Shown here piece after piece: positions 17,089-25,287 of a stretch of DNA of 64,000 nucleotides (the first letter of the stretch is position 1; every line of letters begins with the position of its first letter). The notes under the pieces are model-generated. The model had not been told where the DNA came from. It searched no databases and saw only the letters and a program-made list of their open reading frames with translations. The translations under genes and the position numbers were made by a program. This DNA is from Devosia sp. (lineage in GTDB: Bacteria; Pseudomonadota; Alphaproteobacteria; Rhizobiales; Devosiaceae): positions 41,654 to 105,653 of the forward strand of contig NZ_JAFKHE010000028.1 in NCBI RefSeq assembly GCF_017307495.1, in the 5' to 3' direction.

Positions 17089-17448
17089 CTACGAACGCCG
17101 GCCCCAGATGCCGGATACCATCACCAGCACCCAGCCGGCGATCATCGCACCGCCACCGGTCGGCGCGGCCATCGGGAACAGCGCATTGCCGGTGAAGGCC
17201 CGCATGACGAGATCGCCTGCGAACAGCGCAACCCCCACCGTCATCACCGCACCGGCTGCCACCGCCAGCCGGCTGGCCGCCATCAGGCTGAGGCCGATCA
17301 GCACCGGCGCGTGCAGGAGCAGGAAATTGGCGGCGATCCCGAGATTGTCGTCGCCGGCATGGCTGGCGCGTGCCGCCGCGGCCACGCCAAGGGCGCCGAA
17401 CAATCCGGCGGCGGTGACCAGCAGTCGGCCGGGAACAGTACTCGACAT
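17089..17448 (-). CDS. DUF423 family membrane protein
   Basis: A 119-residue protein with four hydrophobic segments and the family pattern ALGVAAAARASHAGDDNLGI, MTVGVALFAGDLVMRAF and APTGGGAMIAGWVLV. DUF423 proteins are small inner-membrane proteins of unknown role. The ATG at 17448 has GAGGAAAA before it; longer in-frame extensions upstream have no hydrophobic or family character. Confidence 0.88.
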   Translation of the reverse strand: MSSTVPGRLLVTAAGLFGALGVAAAARASHAGDDNLGIAANFLLLHAPVLIGLSLMAASRLAVAAGAVMTVGVALFAGDLVMRAFTGNALFPMAAPTGGGAMIAGWVLVMVSGIWGRRS

Positions 17449-17499
17449 GGATTTTCCTCGAGGCGCCCGCGATCGATAGCCGAGGCGACGACAAACGAA

Positions 17500-17525
17500 A
17501 AGGCCGGGGATCGCTCCCCGGCCTT
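17500..17525 (-). terminator. Intrinsic terminator downstream of the NAD(P)-binding oxidoreductase gene
   Basis: On the reverse strand a perfect AAGGCCGGGGA / TCCCCGGCCTT stem with a four-base loop is followed by TTCGTTT. It lies 25 bases after the stop of the gene ending at 17550. Confidence 0.8.
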
Positions 17526-17549
17526 GTCGTCTGCTGCAGGTTTTTCGGA

Positions 17550-18170
17550 TCAGGCGGCGAGCTTCAGCCATGCCGGGGCAATAGCGGTGCCCTGGCCGAG
17601 GCCGTAGCCGAAGCGGATGTTCAGCATGCCGACCGGCTCGACGAGGCGAGCGCCGTCAAGGCCGCCGACCTTTTCGACCGCGAAGCCCGCGGCGCTGACC
17701 AGCGCGGCAACCGCGTCGACGGCAGCGGCGTCGTTGCCGGCGAGGAACACCGGGACATGGGCGGTGGCGGAGGCGGGGGTGTCGAACAGGCTGGCGAAGA
17801 TCGTGTTGAAGCCCTTCACCACCTTGGCGGCGGGCGCAGCGGCCTGCAGTTCTTCGGCGGCCGAGGTCGTGTGGCCAATCGCCAGGCCCGAGAAGTCGGC
17901 CTTCACCGGGTTGGTCATGTCGACGACGGTCTTGCCGGCGAGTTCAAGGGTCTTCACCAGTTCCAGCGCTACCGGGTAGGGCACGGCGAGGACGACGATG
18001 TCGGCACCGGCGACGGCCGACTTGTAGTCGGTCACGGTGGCGCCCACGGACTTGGCGAAGTCGGCAGCGGCGGCGACATTGGAGGCGCCGAGCACCAGTT
18101 CGGTCTTGCCGGCAAGGCGCTTGGCGAGGCCCTTGCCCATGTTGCCGAGGCCGAGGATTGCGGTGGTCAT
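17550..18170 (-). CDS. NADPH-dependent F420 reductase-like NAD(P)-binding oxidoreductase
   Basis: A 206-residue Rossmann protein beginning MTTAILGLGNMGKGLAKRLA (GxGxxG) and containing DIVVLAVPYPVALELV and VVDMTNPVKADFSGL, as in the F420-oxidoreductase/NpdG-like family. No F420 biosynthesis is seen in the window, so NADP is the likely cofactor and the substrate is unknown. It is divergent from the LysR gene at 18275, which may control it, a common arrangement for LysR regulators. Confidence 0.82.
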   Translation of the reverse strand: MTTAILGLGNMGKGLAKRLAGKTELVLGASNVAAAADFAKSVGATVTDYKSAVAGADIVVLAVPYPVALELVKTLELAGKTVVDMTNPVKADFSGLAIGHTTSAAEELQAAAPAAKVVKGFNTIFASLFDTPASATAHVPVFLAGNDAAAVDAVAALVSAAGFAVEKVGGLDGARLVEPVGMLNIRFGYGLGQGTAIAPAWLKLAA

Positions 18171-18274
18171 TTGGGAAATCCCTCTGTTGCGATTGCGATG
18201 ACCCCTATCTAGTCCCGGCCTCTGGAGTATAGAATTGCCGCCATTCGCGCTTCACCCTTGCATCAAGGTATCGA

Positions 18275-19162
18275 ATGGCAGAGCTGATCAACCTCGAGAC
18301 TTTTGTCACGGCGGTGAAGTCGGGAAGCTTCGCCGGCGCGGCGCGGCTGCTCGGCATCTCGCCGGCCATGGTCGGACGACGCATCCAGGCGCTGGAGGAG
18401 CATCACGGCGCCCGGCTGATCGAACGCACCACGCGCGCGCAGCGGCTGACCGAGCTGGGCGAGAGCTTCTACGCGCAGGCCCAAGCCGTGCTCGAGGCGA
18501 TGAGCGAGCTCGACGACCTCACGCGCACCGAGCCTGGCAGGCTCACCGGCCGCATCCGGGCGACCGGACCGGCAACACTCGGCATCCACCGGCTCGCCGC
18601 CATCGTCGCCCGCTTCTGCGAGCTCAATCCGGCTGTGACGGTCGAGCTGAGCCTCAACGACCGGCGCGCCGACCTCATCGCCGAGGGCTATGACGTGGCG
18701 GTCCGCGTCGGCGAGTTGCAGGCCTCGAGCATGATTGCACGGCGGATCGGCACCTATCGCTTTCGCTGCGCCGCCGCCCCGTCCTATGCCGCCTCGCTTG
18801 GCCTGCCGCTGACACCCGAGGAACTGCGCCACCATCGCTGCATCCTCAATCTCAACATGAGTCCGCGCAACCGCTGGCCGTTCATCGGCCCCGGCGGGGT
18901 CTCGGTGGTGGCGGAGGTCGAGGGCGGGCTGCAGATCGACAATGGCGAGGCCCAGCTCGCGGCGGCCCTGGCCGGGGCCGGTATCGTGTACCTCCCGGTC
19001 GACCTGGTGGAGGCGCCGCTCAAGACCGGCGAGCTGATCGAAGTGCTGCCGCACTGGAACAGGATGACGCTGCCCATCCATATTGTCCATCCGTCGCGCC
19101 GACTGGTTCCGCGCCGGTTGAGCGCATTCATGGATGCGATCGCCGCCGGCTTGAAGGAGTAA
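18275..19162 (+). CDS. LysR family transcriptional regulator
   Basis: A 295-residue LysR protein. Residues 5-63 form the winged HTH (FVTAVKSGSFAGAARLLGIS, then RRIQALEEHHGARLIERTTR), and the rest is the periplasmic-binding-like effector domain (VAVRVGELQASSMIARRIGT, NNGEAQLAAALAGAGIVYLP seen here as DNGEAQLAAALAGAGI). It is divergent from the oxidoreductase at 17550-18170 across a 104-base gap, which is the probable operator region. The effector cannot be read from sequence. Confidence 0.92.
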   Translation: MAELINLETFVTAVKSGSFAGAARLLGISPAMVGRRIQALEEHHGARLIERTTRAQRLTELGESFYAQAQAVLEAMSELDDLTRTEPGRLTGRIRATGPATLGIHRLAAIVARFCELNPAVTVELSLNDRRADLIAEGYDVAVRVGELQASSMIARRIGTYRFRCAAAPSYAASLGLPLTPEELRHHRCILNLNMSPRNRWPFIGPGGVSVVAEVEGGLQIDNGEAQLAAALAGAGIVYLPVDLVEAPLKTGELIEVLPHWNRMTLPIHIVHPSRRLVPRRLSAFMDAIAAGLKE

Positions 19163-19258
19163 CCATCGGCCGCGGCTAGCGCGGTTAACTTCACGCGCTA
19201 ACCACTTCAACTCGTCCACCGGCCGCACTACTGGCCTTAACGAGCATAATTTCGTAAA

Positions 19259-20050
19259 ATGCCCGGCATGAGTACGGCCGTGCGCAGCGTAACAGCGTCA
19301 GACTATCTTTCGCGCATTCTCGCGCGCGAGGTGGTCGATCGCCGCTCAGCCACCCAACTGGACGGGATCGCTCGCAAGGTCGAACTGCTGTGCACGGCCT
19401 GGGGAGGCGAGCACATCGTCGAAGTCGTCCCGGGAGGAGGCTTCGAGAAGTCGACCGCCAATCGCTCCGGCATCTGCATGGATTTCGTCGTCTGGATCCG
19501 AACCGATGCGGGGCGCCGCATCCCCGAGGTCTACGAGTCCATGCATGCGACGTTTCAGCGGCTGGGCCTCAGGCCGATCCGACGCGACGTCACTATCGCG
19601 CTGCAGGTCGGCACCATTGCCGTCGACGTCCTGCCCGCGAGGCGGCTGTCGATGATCTCGGACATCCACGAGATCTACTCCAGCCGCCGGGCCCAGGCGA
19701 TCACCACGAACCTGCACCAGCACGTGCTCGACAGTCACGAGGCCAATCGGCAGGACGAGATTCGCATCCTTAAGCTCTGGCGCGACCAGAACGGGCTGGA
19801 CTTTCCCTCGTTCTACCTGGAACTCGCGACCAACGCGGCGCTGCGCCGACGGCCGGTCGGCGCCCTCGTCGACAACGTCTGGGCCACGCTCGGCTTCCTC
19901 GAGCGCCTGCTGGTGCCGCGTGCCATGCTCGATCCGGCCAATGCCGCCAACATTGTATCGGACGAGTTGACCGCCCCGCAGAAGCGCTTCATCGCCCTCG
20001 CCGCGGCCGCCGCCCGCAGCGGCCGGCCATGGTCGGAGATCGTGAGATAG
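19259..20050 (+). CDS. OAS/CD-NTase-like nucleotidyltransferase fold protein with a degenerate active site
   Basis: A 263-residue protein (if the ATG at 19259 is used; another lies at 19268). Residues 58-80 read as a nucleotidyltransferase P-loop and metal site: PGGGFEKSTANRSGICMDFV corresponds to GSxxKGTaxxxxSDxDxxV, but the first Asp position is Cys73 and only Asp75 remains; Asp123 in VDVLPA is the third acid. The helical half (ILKLWRDQNGLDFPSFYLEL) matches the OAS1/tRNA-nucleotidyltransferase second domain. No CBASS effector is adjacent. It could be a pseudoenzyme or use altered chemistry. Confidence 0.65.
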   Translation: MPGMSTAVRSVTASDYLSRILAREVVDRRSATQLDGIARKVELLCTAWGGEHIVEVVPGGGFEKSTANRSGICMDFVVWIRTDAGRRIPEVYESMHATFQRLGLRPIRRDVTIALQVGTIAVDVLPARRLSMISDIHEIYSSRRAQAITTNLHQHVLDSHEANRQDEIRILKLWRDQNGLDFPSFYLELATNAALRRRPVGALVDNVWATLGFLERLLVPRAMLDPANAANIVSDELTAPQKRFIALAAAAARSGRPWSEIVR

Positions 20051-20180
20051 GTACCAAGGCCTTGTTGCGGGCACACCATCTCCACAACACCGGCTGTCAT
20101 CCCAGCGCGTTTGGCACTGCCGCAGCCTATCCTGGGGCCATTGAGGTCAGTCAGAAGCCCTTAATTTCCGGAGGCGTATC

Positions 20181-20630
20181 ATGGCCCGATCCTCGGAGGA
20201 GGAGCCGATGTTCGACCACAAGGAAACTCTGTTCCACGTCGCCAGCCTGCTGGCGCGCCAGCTCTCCAGCGGCTTGCGCGAGGCGCTCGTGCCGTTCGGG
20301 CTGCATCCTGCCCAGTTCACCGCGCTCAGCGAGATCGCGCAGCGCGAAGGATTGACGCAGGCCGAGCTCGTGGTACGGCTCCATCTCGAGCAGCCGGGCG
20401 TGGCGCGCACGCTGGCCGCGCTCGAGGCGGAGGGCTGGATCGAGAAGTCCTCGCTCGGCAAGGGCCGGGCACAGGGGCTGTATCTCAGTGCGCGCGCCAG
20501 GGAGATACTGCCCTTGGCGGCCCAAGCCGCGGCGGAAGCCGACCGGCAGGCGGTGGCCTCGTTGAGCCGCACCGAGGCGGCACTGCTGATCGACGGGCTG
20601 AGCGAACTGGCTGCGGCAAACCGGGCGTAG
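20181..20630 (+). CDS. MarR family transcriptional regulator
   Basis: A 149-residue winged-HTH protein: LLARQLSSGLREALVPFGLH is the dimerisation helix, GLTQAELVVRLHLEQPGVAR the recognition helix region and ARTLAALEAEGWIEKSSLGK the wing. MarR proteins repress nearby genes and respond to small phenolic ligands. No obvious target is next to it apart from rpmI-rplT, which are unlikely. The ATG at 20181 has GGAGGC at good spacing; an alternative lies at 20208. Confidence 0.9.
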   Translation: MARSSEEEPMFDHKETLFHVASLLARQLSSGLREALVPFGLHPAQFTALSEIAQREGLTQAELVVRLHLEQPGVARTLAALEAEGWIEKSSLGKGRAQGLYLSARAREILPLAAQAAAEADRQAVASLSRTEAALLIDGLSELAAANRA

Positions 20631-20760
20631 CCGCCCCCTTGCACCTCGACGCCTTTCCCCCTATACACCCGGCTTCTTCGACGGGTCGCCCGGCCAAAAG
20701 GCATGCCGTGGCGGTTCGAAATGCTGGTCCCCCGGGACCGCCTCTAACAGGACAAGCAAA

Positions 20761-20961
20761 ATGCCAAAGATGAAGACTAAATCGGGCGCCAAGAAGCGCT
20801 TCAAGATGACTGCGACGGGCCGCGTCAAGACCGGCGTCGCGGGCAAGCGTCACCGCCTCCTTAGCCACGATGCCGACTACATCCGCTCTCACCGGGGGAC
20901 CAAGATCCTCAAGAAGGGCGATGAAAGTCTGGTCAAGTGGTACATGCCGTACAACCGTTAA
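20761..20961 (+). CDS. rpmI: 50S ribosomal protein L35
   Basis: A 66-residue basic protein with the L35 pattern MPKMKTKSGAKKRFKMTATG, HRLLSHD and the KGTKILKKG-like segment seen as HRGTKILKKGDESL. It is a structural component of the large ribosomal subunit. It starts 12 bases before rplT's upstream gap and forms the normal rpmI-rplT pair. The 130-base leader upstream may hold an L20-type control site, but no hairpin could be assigned with confidence. Confidence 0.97.
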   Translation: MPKMKTKSGAKKRFKMTATGRVKTGVAGKRHRLLSHDADYIRSHRGTKILKKGDESLVKWYMPYNR

Positions 20962-20973
20962 GGAGCCGAACCT

Positions 20974-21375
20974 ATGTCCCGCGTTAAGAGAGGCGTCACC
21001 GCCCACACTCGCCACAAGAAGGTCCTGAAGGCTGCTTCGGGCTTCTACGGCCGCCGCAAGAATACCATCCGCACCGCCAAGGCCGCCGTCGACAAGGCCG
21101 GCCAGTACGCGTACCGCGATCGCCGGGTCAAGAAGCGCAACTTCCGCGCCCTCTGGATCCAGCGCATCAACGCCGCGGTACGTGACCACGGCCTGACCTA
21201 CGGTCGATTTATCGACGGCCTCAGCAAGGCCGAGATTGCCGTCGACCGCAAGGTGCTCTCCGATCTCGCGATCACCGAGCCCGCAGCGTTCGCCGCGCTG
21301 GTTGCCCAGGCCAAGAAGGCCCTGGGGTATCTCGAGAAGCTCGAGACGACCACGCACGAGCGCATCAGCGCGTAA
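20974..21375 (+). CDS. rplT: 50S ribosomal protein L20
   Basis: A 133-residue basic protein starting MSRVKRGVTAHTRHKKVLKA with GFYGRRKNTIRTAKAAVDKA and RRVKKRNFRALWIQRINAAV, the L20 hallmarks. L20 nucleates early 50S assembly and represses its own operon in other bacteria. It is followed by a strong terminator and then pheS, an arrangement conserved in many proteobacteria. Confidence 0.98.
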   Translation: MSRVKRGVTAHTRHKKVLKAASGFYGRRKNTIRTAKAAVDKAGQYAYRDRRVKKRNFRALWIQRINAAVRDHGLTYGRFIDGLSKAEIAVDRKVLSDLAITEPAAFAALVAQAKKALGYLEKLETTTHERISA

Positions 21376-21404
21376 TCGCCTAGCCTTTTCTGAGGCCTCA
21401 AGCT

Positions 21405-21448
21405 AAGCCTTGCGCCGCCCGAACATTCGGGACGGCGCGGGGCTTTTG
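21405..21448 (+). terminator. Intrinsic terminator after rplT
   Basis: A long GC-rich hairpin: AAGCCTTGCGCCGCCCGAA pairs with TTCGGGACGGCGCGGGGCTT, with small mismatches, and is followed by TTTGTGTTT. It closes the rpmI-rplT transcript. Confidence 0.85.
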
Positions 21449-21480
21449 TGTTTCTGCGCCAAGCGCCGCCCCACACGCGG

Positions 21481-21585
21481 CGTCACCCCGGCGAAGGCCG
21501 GGGTCCATCATGAGACAGTTCCTCCCGCTGGGGCGGTGGAAGACCTCGAGATGGATACCGGCCTCCGCCGGTATGACCGGTGGGT
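21481..21585. repeat. Palindromic repeat between rplT and pheS (variant of family A)
   Basis: The left hairpin CACCCCGGCGAAGGCCGGGG is followed by TCCATCATGAGAC, and about 55 bases on by TGGATACCGG CCTCCGCCGG TATGACC as the second hairpin. The two-hairpin layout and TCCA/TGGA flanks parallel family A, but the core is GCGAAGGC rather than GCGAAAGC. Confidence 0.7.
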
Positions 21586-21615
21586 GGGAGGCATGACAGA
21601 CAAATGGATAGAATA

Positions 21616-22746
21616 ATGTCCCTCGACGCTCAGATTGCCACCCTCCGCGCTGATATCGGCGCTGCCGTCGCCGCCGCCGGCGATGAAGCCGCCATCGAAG
21701 CGGTGCGCGTCTCCGCGCTCGGCAAGAAGGGCTCGGTCTCCGCGCTGCTCGCCACGCTCGGCGGCATCGCGCCGGAGGAGCGCAAGTCGGCCGGCGCCGC
21801 CATCAATGGCCTCAAGACCGAGGTCACCGCGCTGATCGAGGCCAAGGCCGGGGAACTCGCCAAGTCTGCGCTCGATGCCCGCCTCGCCGCCGAGCGCGTC
21901 GACGTCACCCTGCCGGTGCGCCCCGCGCCGACCGCCGAGGGCCGCATCCATCCGGTCAGCCAGGTGATCGACGAGATCACGGCGATCTTTTCCGACATGG
22001 GCTTTTCGATCGCCGAAGGTCCAGACATCGAGACCGACTGGTACAATTTCACCGCGCTGAACTTCCCCGAGGGGCATCCGGCGCGCGAAATGCACGACAC
22101 CTTCTTCATGGCCCCCGCGCCGGACGGGGTGAAGCGCGTGCTGCGCACCCACACCTCGCCGGTGCAGATCCGGACCATGCTCAACACCAACGAGAAGCCG
22201 GCAGCGCCCTATCTCACCCCGACGATCGATCCGCCGATCCGCGTGGTGATGCCGGGCCGCACCTACCGGCACGACTCCGACCAGACCCACACGCCGATGT
22301 TCCACCAGGTCGAGGGCCTGGTCATCGACAAGAGCTCGCATATCGGCCAGCTGCGCTGGGTGCTGGAGGAGTTCCTCAAGGCCTTCTTCGAGGTCGACGA
22401 CGTCACGCTGCGCTTCCGCCCGAGCTTCTTCCCCTTCACCGAGCCGTCGATGGAAGTCGACGTGCAGTGCGACCGCTCCGGCCCCGAAGTGAAGATCGGC
22501 GAGGGCAATGACTGGCTCGAGATTCTCGGCTGCGGCATGGTGCACCCCAACGTCCTGCGCAATTGCGGGCTCGATCCCGACGTCTACCAGGGCTTCGCCT
22601 GGGGCATGGGCATCGACCGCATCGCCATGCTGAAATACGGCATGAACGACCTGCGCGCCTTCTTCGACGCCGACAAGCGCTGGCTCGACCACTACGGCTT
22701 CCGCCCCCTCGACCTGCCGACGCTGTTCGGTGGGCTGTCGAGCTGA
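21616..22746 (+). CDS. pheS: Phenylalanine--tRNA ligase alpha subunit
   Basis: A 376-residue class II synthetase subunit. Motif 2 is near RTYRHDSDQTHTPMFHQVEG, the phenylalanine pocket includes FRPSFFPFTEPSMEVDVQC, and motif 3 is FAWGMGIDRIAMLKYGMNDL. Residues 1-95 form the coiled-coil tRNA-binding arm. It forms an (alpha-beta)2 tetramer with PheT to charge tRNA-Phe. The ATG at 21616 gives the usual N-terminus; the ribosome binding site is weak (GGATAG). Confidence 0.97.
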   Translation: MSLDAQIATLRADIGAAVAAAGDEAAIEAVRVSALGKKGSVSALLATLGGIAPEERKSAGAAINGLKTEVTALIEAKAGELAKSALDARLAAERVDVTLPVRPAPTAEGRIHPVSQVIDEITAIFSDMGFSIAEGPDIETDWYNFTALNFPEGHPAREMHDTFFMAPAPDGVKRVLRTHTSPVQIRTMLNTNEKPAAPYLTPTIDPPIRVVMPGRTYRHDSDQTHTPMFHQVEGLVIDKSSHIGQLRWVLEEFLKAFFEVDDVTLRFRPSFFPFTEPSMEVDVQCDRSGPEVKIGEGNDWLEILGCGMVHPNVLRNCGLDPDVYQGFAWGMGIDRIAMLKYGMNDLRAFFDADKRWLDHYGFRPLDLPTLFGGLSS

Positions 22747-22771
22747 TGCTTCGCTCTATCCCCACACTCGG

Positions 22772-22850
22772 CGTCATTCCCGCGAAAGTGGGAATCTTCG
22801 TTTGCGGTGCCGACAGAAAAACAGGGATCCCCGCTTTCGCGGGGATGACC
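22772..22850. repeat. Two-armed palindromic repeat, family A, copy 5 (inside the pheST operon)
   Basis: The arms TCATTCCCGCGAAAGTGGGA and ATCCCCGCTTTCGCGGGGAT are separated by ATCTTCGTTTGCGG and AACAGGG. It fills most of the 130-base gap between pheS and pheT and ends 26 bases before the pheT ATG. Confidence 0.9.
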
Positions 22851-22876
22851 CGGTACTTACAATTGCGAGTTTCCCG

Positions 22877-25285
22877 ATGAAATTCACCCTTGATTGGCTC
22901 AAGGAGCATCTCGACACCACCGCCTCGGCCGAGGAGGTCGGCAAGGCGCTGACCATGATCGGCCTTGAGGTCGAGGAGATCGTCGATCCGGCCGAGAAGC
23001 TCCGTCCCTTCGTCGTTGCGCATGTGGTGGAGGCCAAGCCGCATCCGAACTCGGACCATCTCAACGTCTGCAAGGTCGACGCCGGCACCGGCACGATCAT
23101 CGACGTGGTGTGCGGCGCGCCCAATGCCCGCACCGGCATGAAGTCGGTATTTGCCCCCCCCGGCACCTACATCCCGGGCAAGGACTTCACCCTCAAGGCC
23201 GGCGTCGTGATCCGCGGCGAGAAGTCGGACGGCATGTTGTGCTCGGCAGCCGAACTCGAACTCTCGAACGACCACGACGGCATCATCGAGCTCCCGGCCG
23301 ATGCGCCGGTCGGCATGCCTTACGTGGAATATGCCAAGCTCGGGAACACCGTGATCGACATCTCGATCACCCCCAACCGCGGCGATGCCACGGGCGTCTA
23401 CGGCGTGGCGCGCGACCTGGCTGCCTTCGGCCTCGGCACGCTCAAGCCCACCGATATGTCGCCGGTACCCTCGAAGGGCCCGAGCCCGATTCCAGCCCTG
23501 CCGCACAATTTCGCGGCTGGCGAGCCGAAGGCCATCCGCAAGTTCGCCGGGCGCTACTTCAAGAGCATCAAGAACGGTCCGTCGCCCGACTGGCTGCAGC
23601 AGCGCCTGCGCGCCGTGGGTCTTCGTCCCATCAACACGGTTGTCGACATCACCAACCTCGTCTCGCTCGGCTGGGGCCGGCCGCTGCACGCCTATGACGC
23701 CGACAAGATCGTCGGCCAGCCGGTGCTGCGCGTCGCGAAGCCCGGCGAAGAGTTCGATGCCCTCGACAACAAGATCTACGCGCTCGACGAGACCATGACC
23801 GTCATCGCCGACGACCAGGGCCCGCTCTGCCTCGGCGGCATCATGGGCGGCATCCGCTCGGGCGTCACCGAGGGGACGGTCAACGTCCTCATGGAATGCG
23901 CCAGCTGGGATCCCGACCTCATCGCCCAGACCGGCCGCAGGACCGGCATTGTCTCGGACGCGCGCTATCGCCTCGAGCGCCATGTCGATCCCGCACTGAC
24001 CGAGCCCGGCCTCGAGCTCGCAACCCGGCTGATGCTGGAGATGGTCGGCGGGCAGGCCATGGAGCCGGTGATCTCCGGCGAGGACGTGTTCCCCAATACG
24101 GTCGTCGAGTTCCCACTTTCGGAGGTCAAGCGCCTGACCGGGCTCGAAACCAGCGCTACCGAGATCGAAGCAATCCTGAGCCGCCTCGGCTTCAGGCTGG
24201 AGGGGACCGGCAACACCCGCAAGGTGCAGGTCCCGTCCTGGCGGCCCGACATCACAATGAAGGCCGACCTCGCCGAGGAAGTGATGCGCATGGTCGGCGT
24301 CGACAACGTGCCCACCGACCCGCTGCCGCGGCTCAACCACGTTGCGACGCGCATGCTGACCACGCTGCAGAACCGCCGCCGCATTGCCCGCCGCACGCTC
24401 GCGGCGCGCGGGCTCGACGAGGCGGTGACCTGGTCGTTCATCCCCGAGGCGGAGGCGCGGCGTTTTGGTGGCGGCAAGCCGGAACTGAAGCTCGCCAACC
24501 CGATCGCGTCCGAGCTCACCGACATGCGGCCCTCGCTGCTGCCGGGCCTGCTCGCGGCGGCGCAGCGCAACACCAATCGCGGCTTCGCCGACCTGAAGCT
24601 GTTCGAGATCGGCCAGGTGTTCCACTCGGTGCTGCCCGAGGGCCAGCGCACCTATGCCGCCGGCATCCGCCTGGGCGGCTCGCGCCACTGGCAGGCGCAG
24701 AACGGCCAGGTTTCCGTGTTCGACGCCAAGGCCGATATCGCGGCGCTGCTCGACGCCATGGGGCATGATATCGACAAGCTTCAGCTCGTCGCCGAATCCG
24801 CGTCCTGGAGCCATCCTGGCCGCGGCGGCCGCGTGCAGCTCGGCCCGAAGGTGGTCATCGGCTGGTTCGGCGAGGTGCACCCCTCCGAACTTCAGGCGTT
24901 CGACCTCGTGGGACCGATCGCCGCCTTCGAGCTCGACCTCGACGCCATCCCCGAGCCGCGCCGGAGGCCGACCCGTTCCAAGCCGGCGCTGAAGCTCAGC
25001 GACCTGATGCCGCTCAACCGCGACTTCGCCTTCCTCGTCGATCGCGATGTCGCCGCCGCGACCATCCTCAGGGCGGCGCGCGGGGCCGACAAGGCACTGA
25101 TCACCGATGTCGGCGTGTTCGACGTGTTCGAGGGCAAGGGCGTGCCCGAGGGCAAGAAGTCGGTCGGCATCGCGGTGACCCTGCAGCCGACCGAGAAAAC
25201 CCTCACCGACGAGGAGATCGATGCGGTGAGCCAGGCCGTCGTCGCCGCCGTCACCAAGGCGACCGGCGGCACGCTGCGCACCTGA
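22877..25285 (+). CDS. pheT: Phenylalanine--tRNA ligase beta subunit
   Basis: An 802-residue protein. It begins MKFTLDWLKEHLDTTASAEE, has the OB-fold tRNA-binding (EMAP-like) domain around residues 40-150 (VVAHVVEAKPHPNSDHLNVC), the B3/B4 editing domain (TVVDITNLVSLGWGRPLHAY), B5, the catalytic-like core, and the C-terminal anticodon-binding FDX-ACB domain (PLNRDFAFLVDRDVAAATIL). It pairs with PheS. The gap to pheS holds a palindromic repeat, so the two subunits may be unequally expressed. Confidence 0.97.
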   Translation: MKFTLDWLKEHLDTTASAEEVGKALTMIGLEVEEIVDPAEKLRPFVVAHVVEAKPHPNSDHLNVCKVDAGTGTIIDVVCGAPNARTGMKSVFAPPGTYIPGKDFTLKAGVVIRGEKSDGMLCSAAELELSNDHDGIIELPADAPVGMPYVEYAKLGNTVIDISITPNRGDATGVYGVARDLAAFGLGTLKPTDMSPVPSKGPSPIPALPHNFAAGEPKAIRKFAGRYFKSIKNGPSPDWLQQRLRAVGLRPINTVVDITNLVSLGWGRPLHAYDADKIVGQPVLRVAKPGEEFDALDNKIYALDETMTVIADDQGPLCLGGIMGGIRSGVTEGTVNVLMECASWDPDLIAQTGRRTGIVSDARYRLERHVDPALTEPGLELATRLMLEMVGGQAMEPVISGEDVFPNTVVEFPLSEVKRLTGLETSATEIEAILSRLGFRLEGTGNTRKVQVPSWRPDITMKADLAEEVMRMVGVDNVPTDPLPRLNHVATRMLTTLQNRRRIARRTLAARGLDEAVTWSFIPEAEARRFGGGKPELKLANPIASELTDMRPSLLPGLLAAAQRNTNRGFADLKLFEIGQVFHSVLPEGQRTYAAGIRLGGSRHWQAQNGQVSVFDAKADIAALLDAMGHDIDKLQLVAESASWSHPGRGGRVQLGPKVVIGWFGEVHPSELQAFDLVGPIAAFELDLDAIPEPRRRPTRSKPALKLSDLMPLNRDFAFLVDRDVAAATILRAARGADKALITDVGVFDVFEGKGVPEGKKSVGIAVTLQPTEKTLTDEEIDAVSQAVVAAVTKATGGTLRT

Positions 25286-25287
25286 CC

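Noticed and set aside
20631..20760. L20-type leader in front of rpmI
   Set aside because: The gap is too short and no pseudoknot or helix pair could be assigned by eye.
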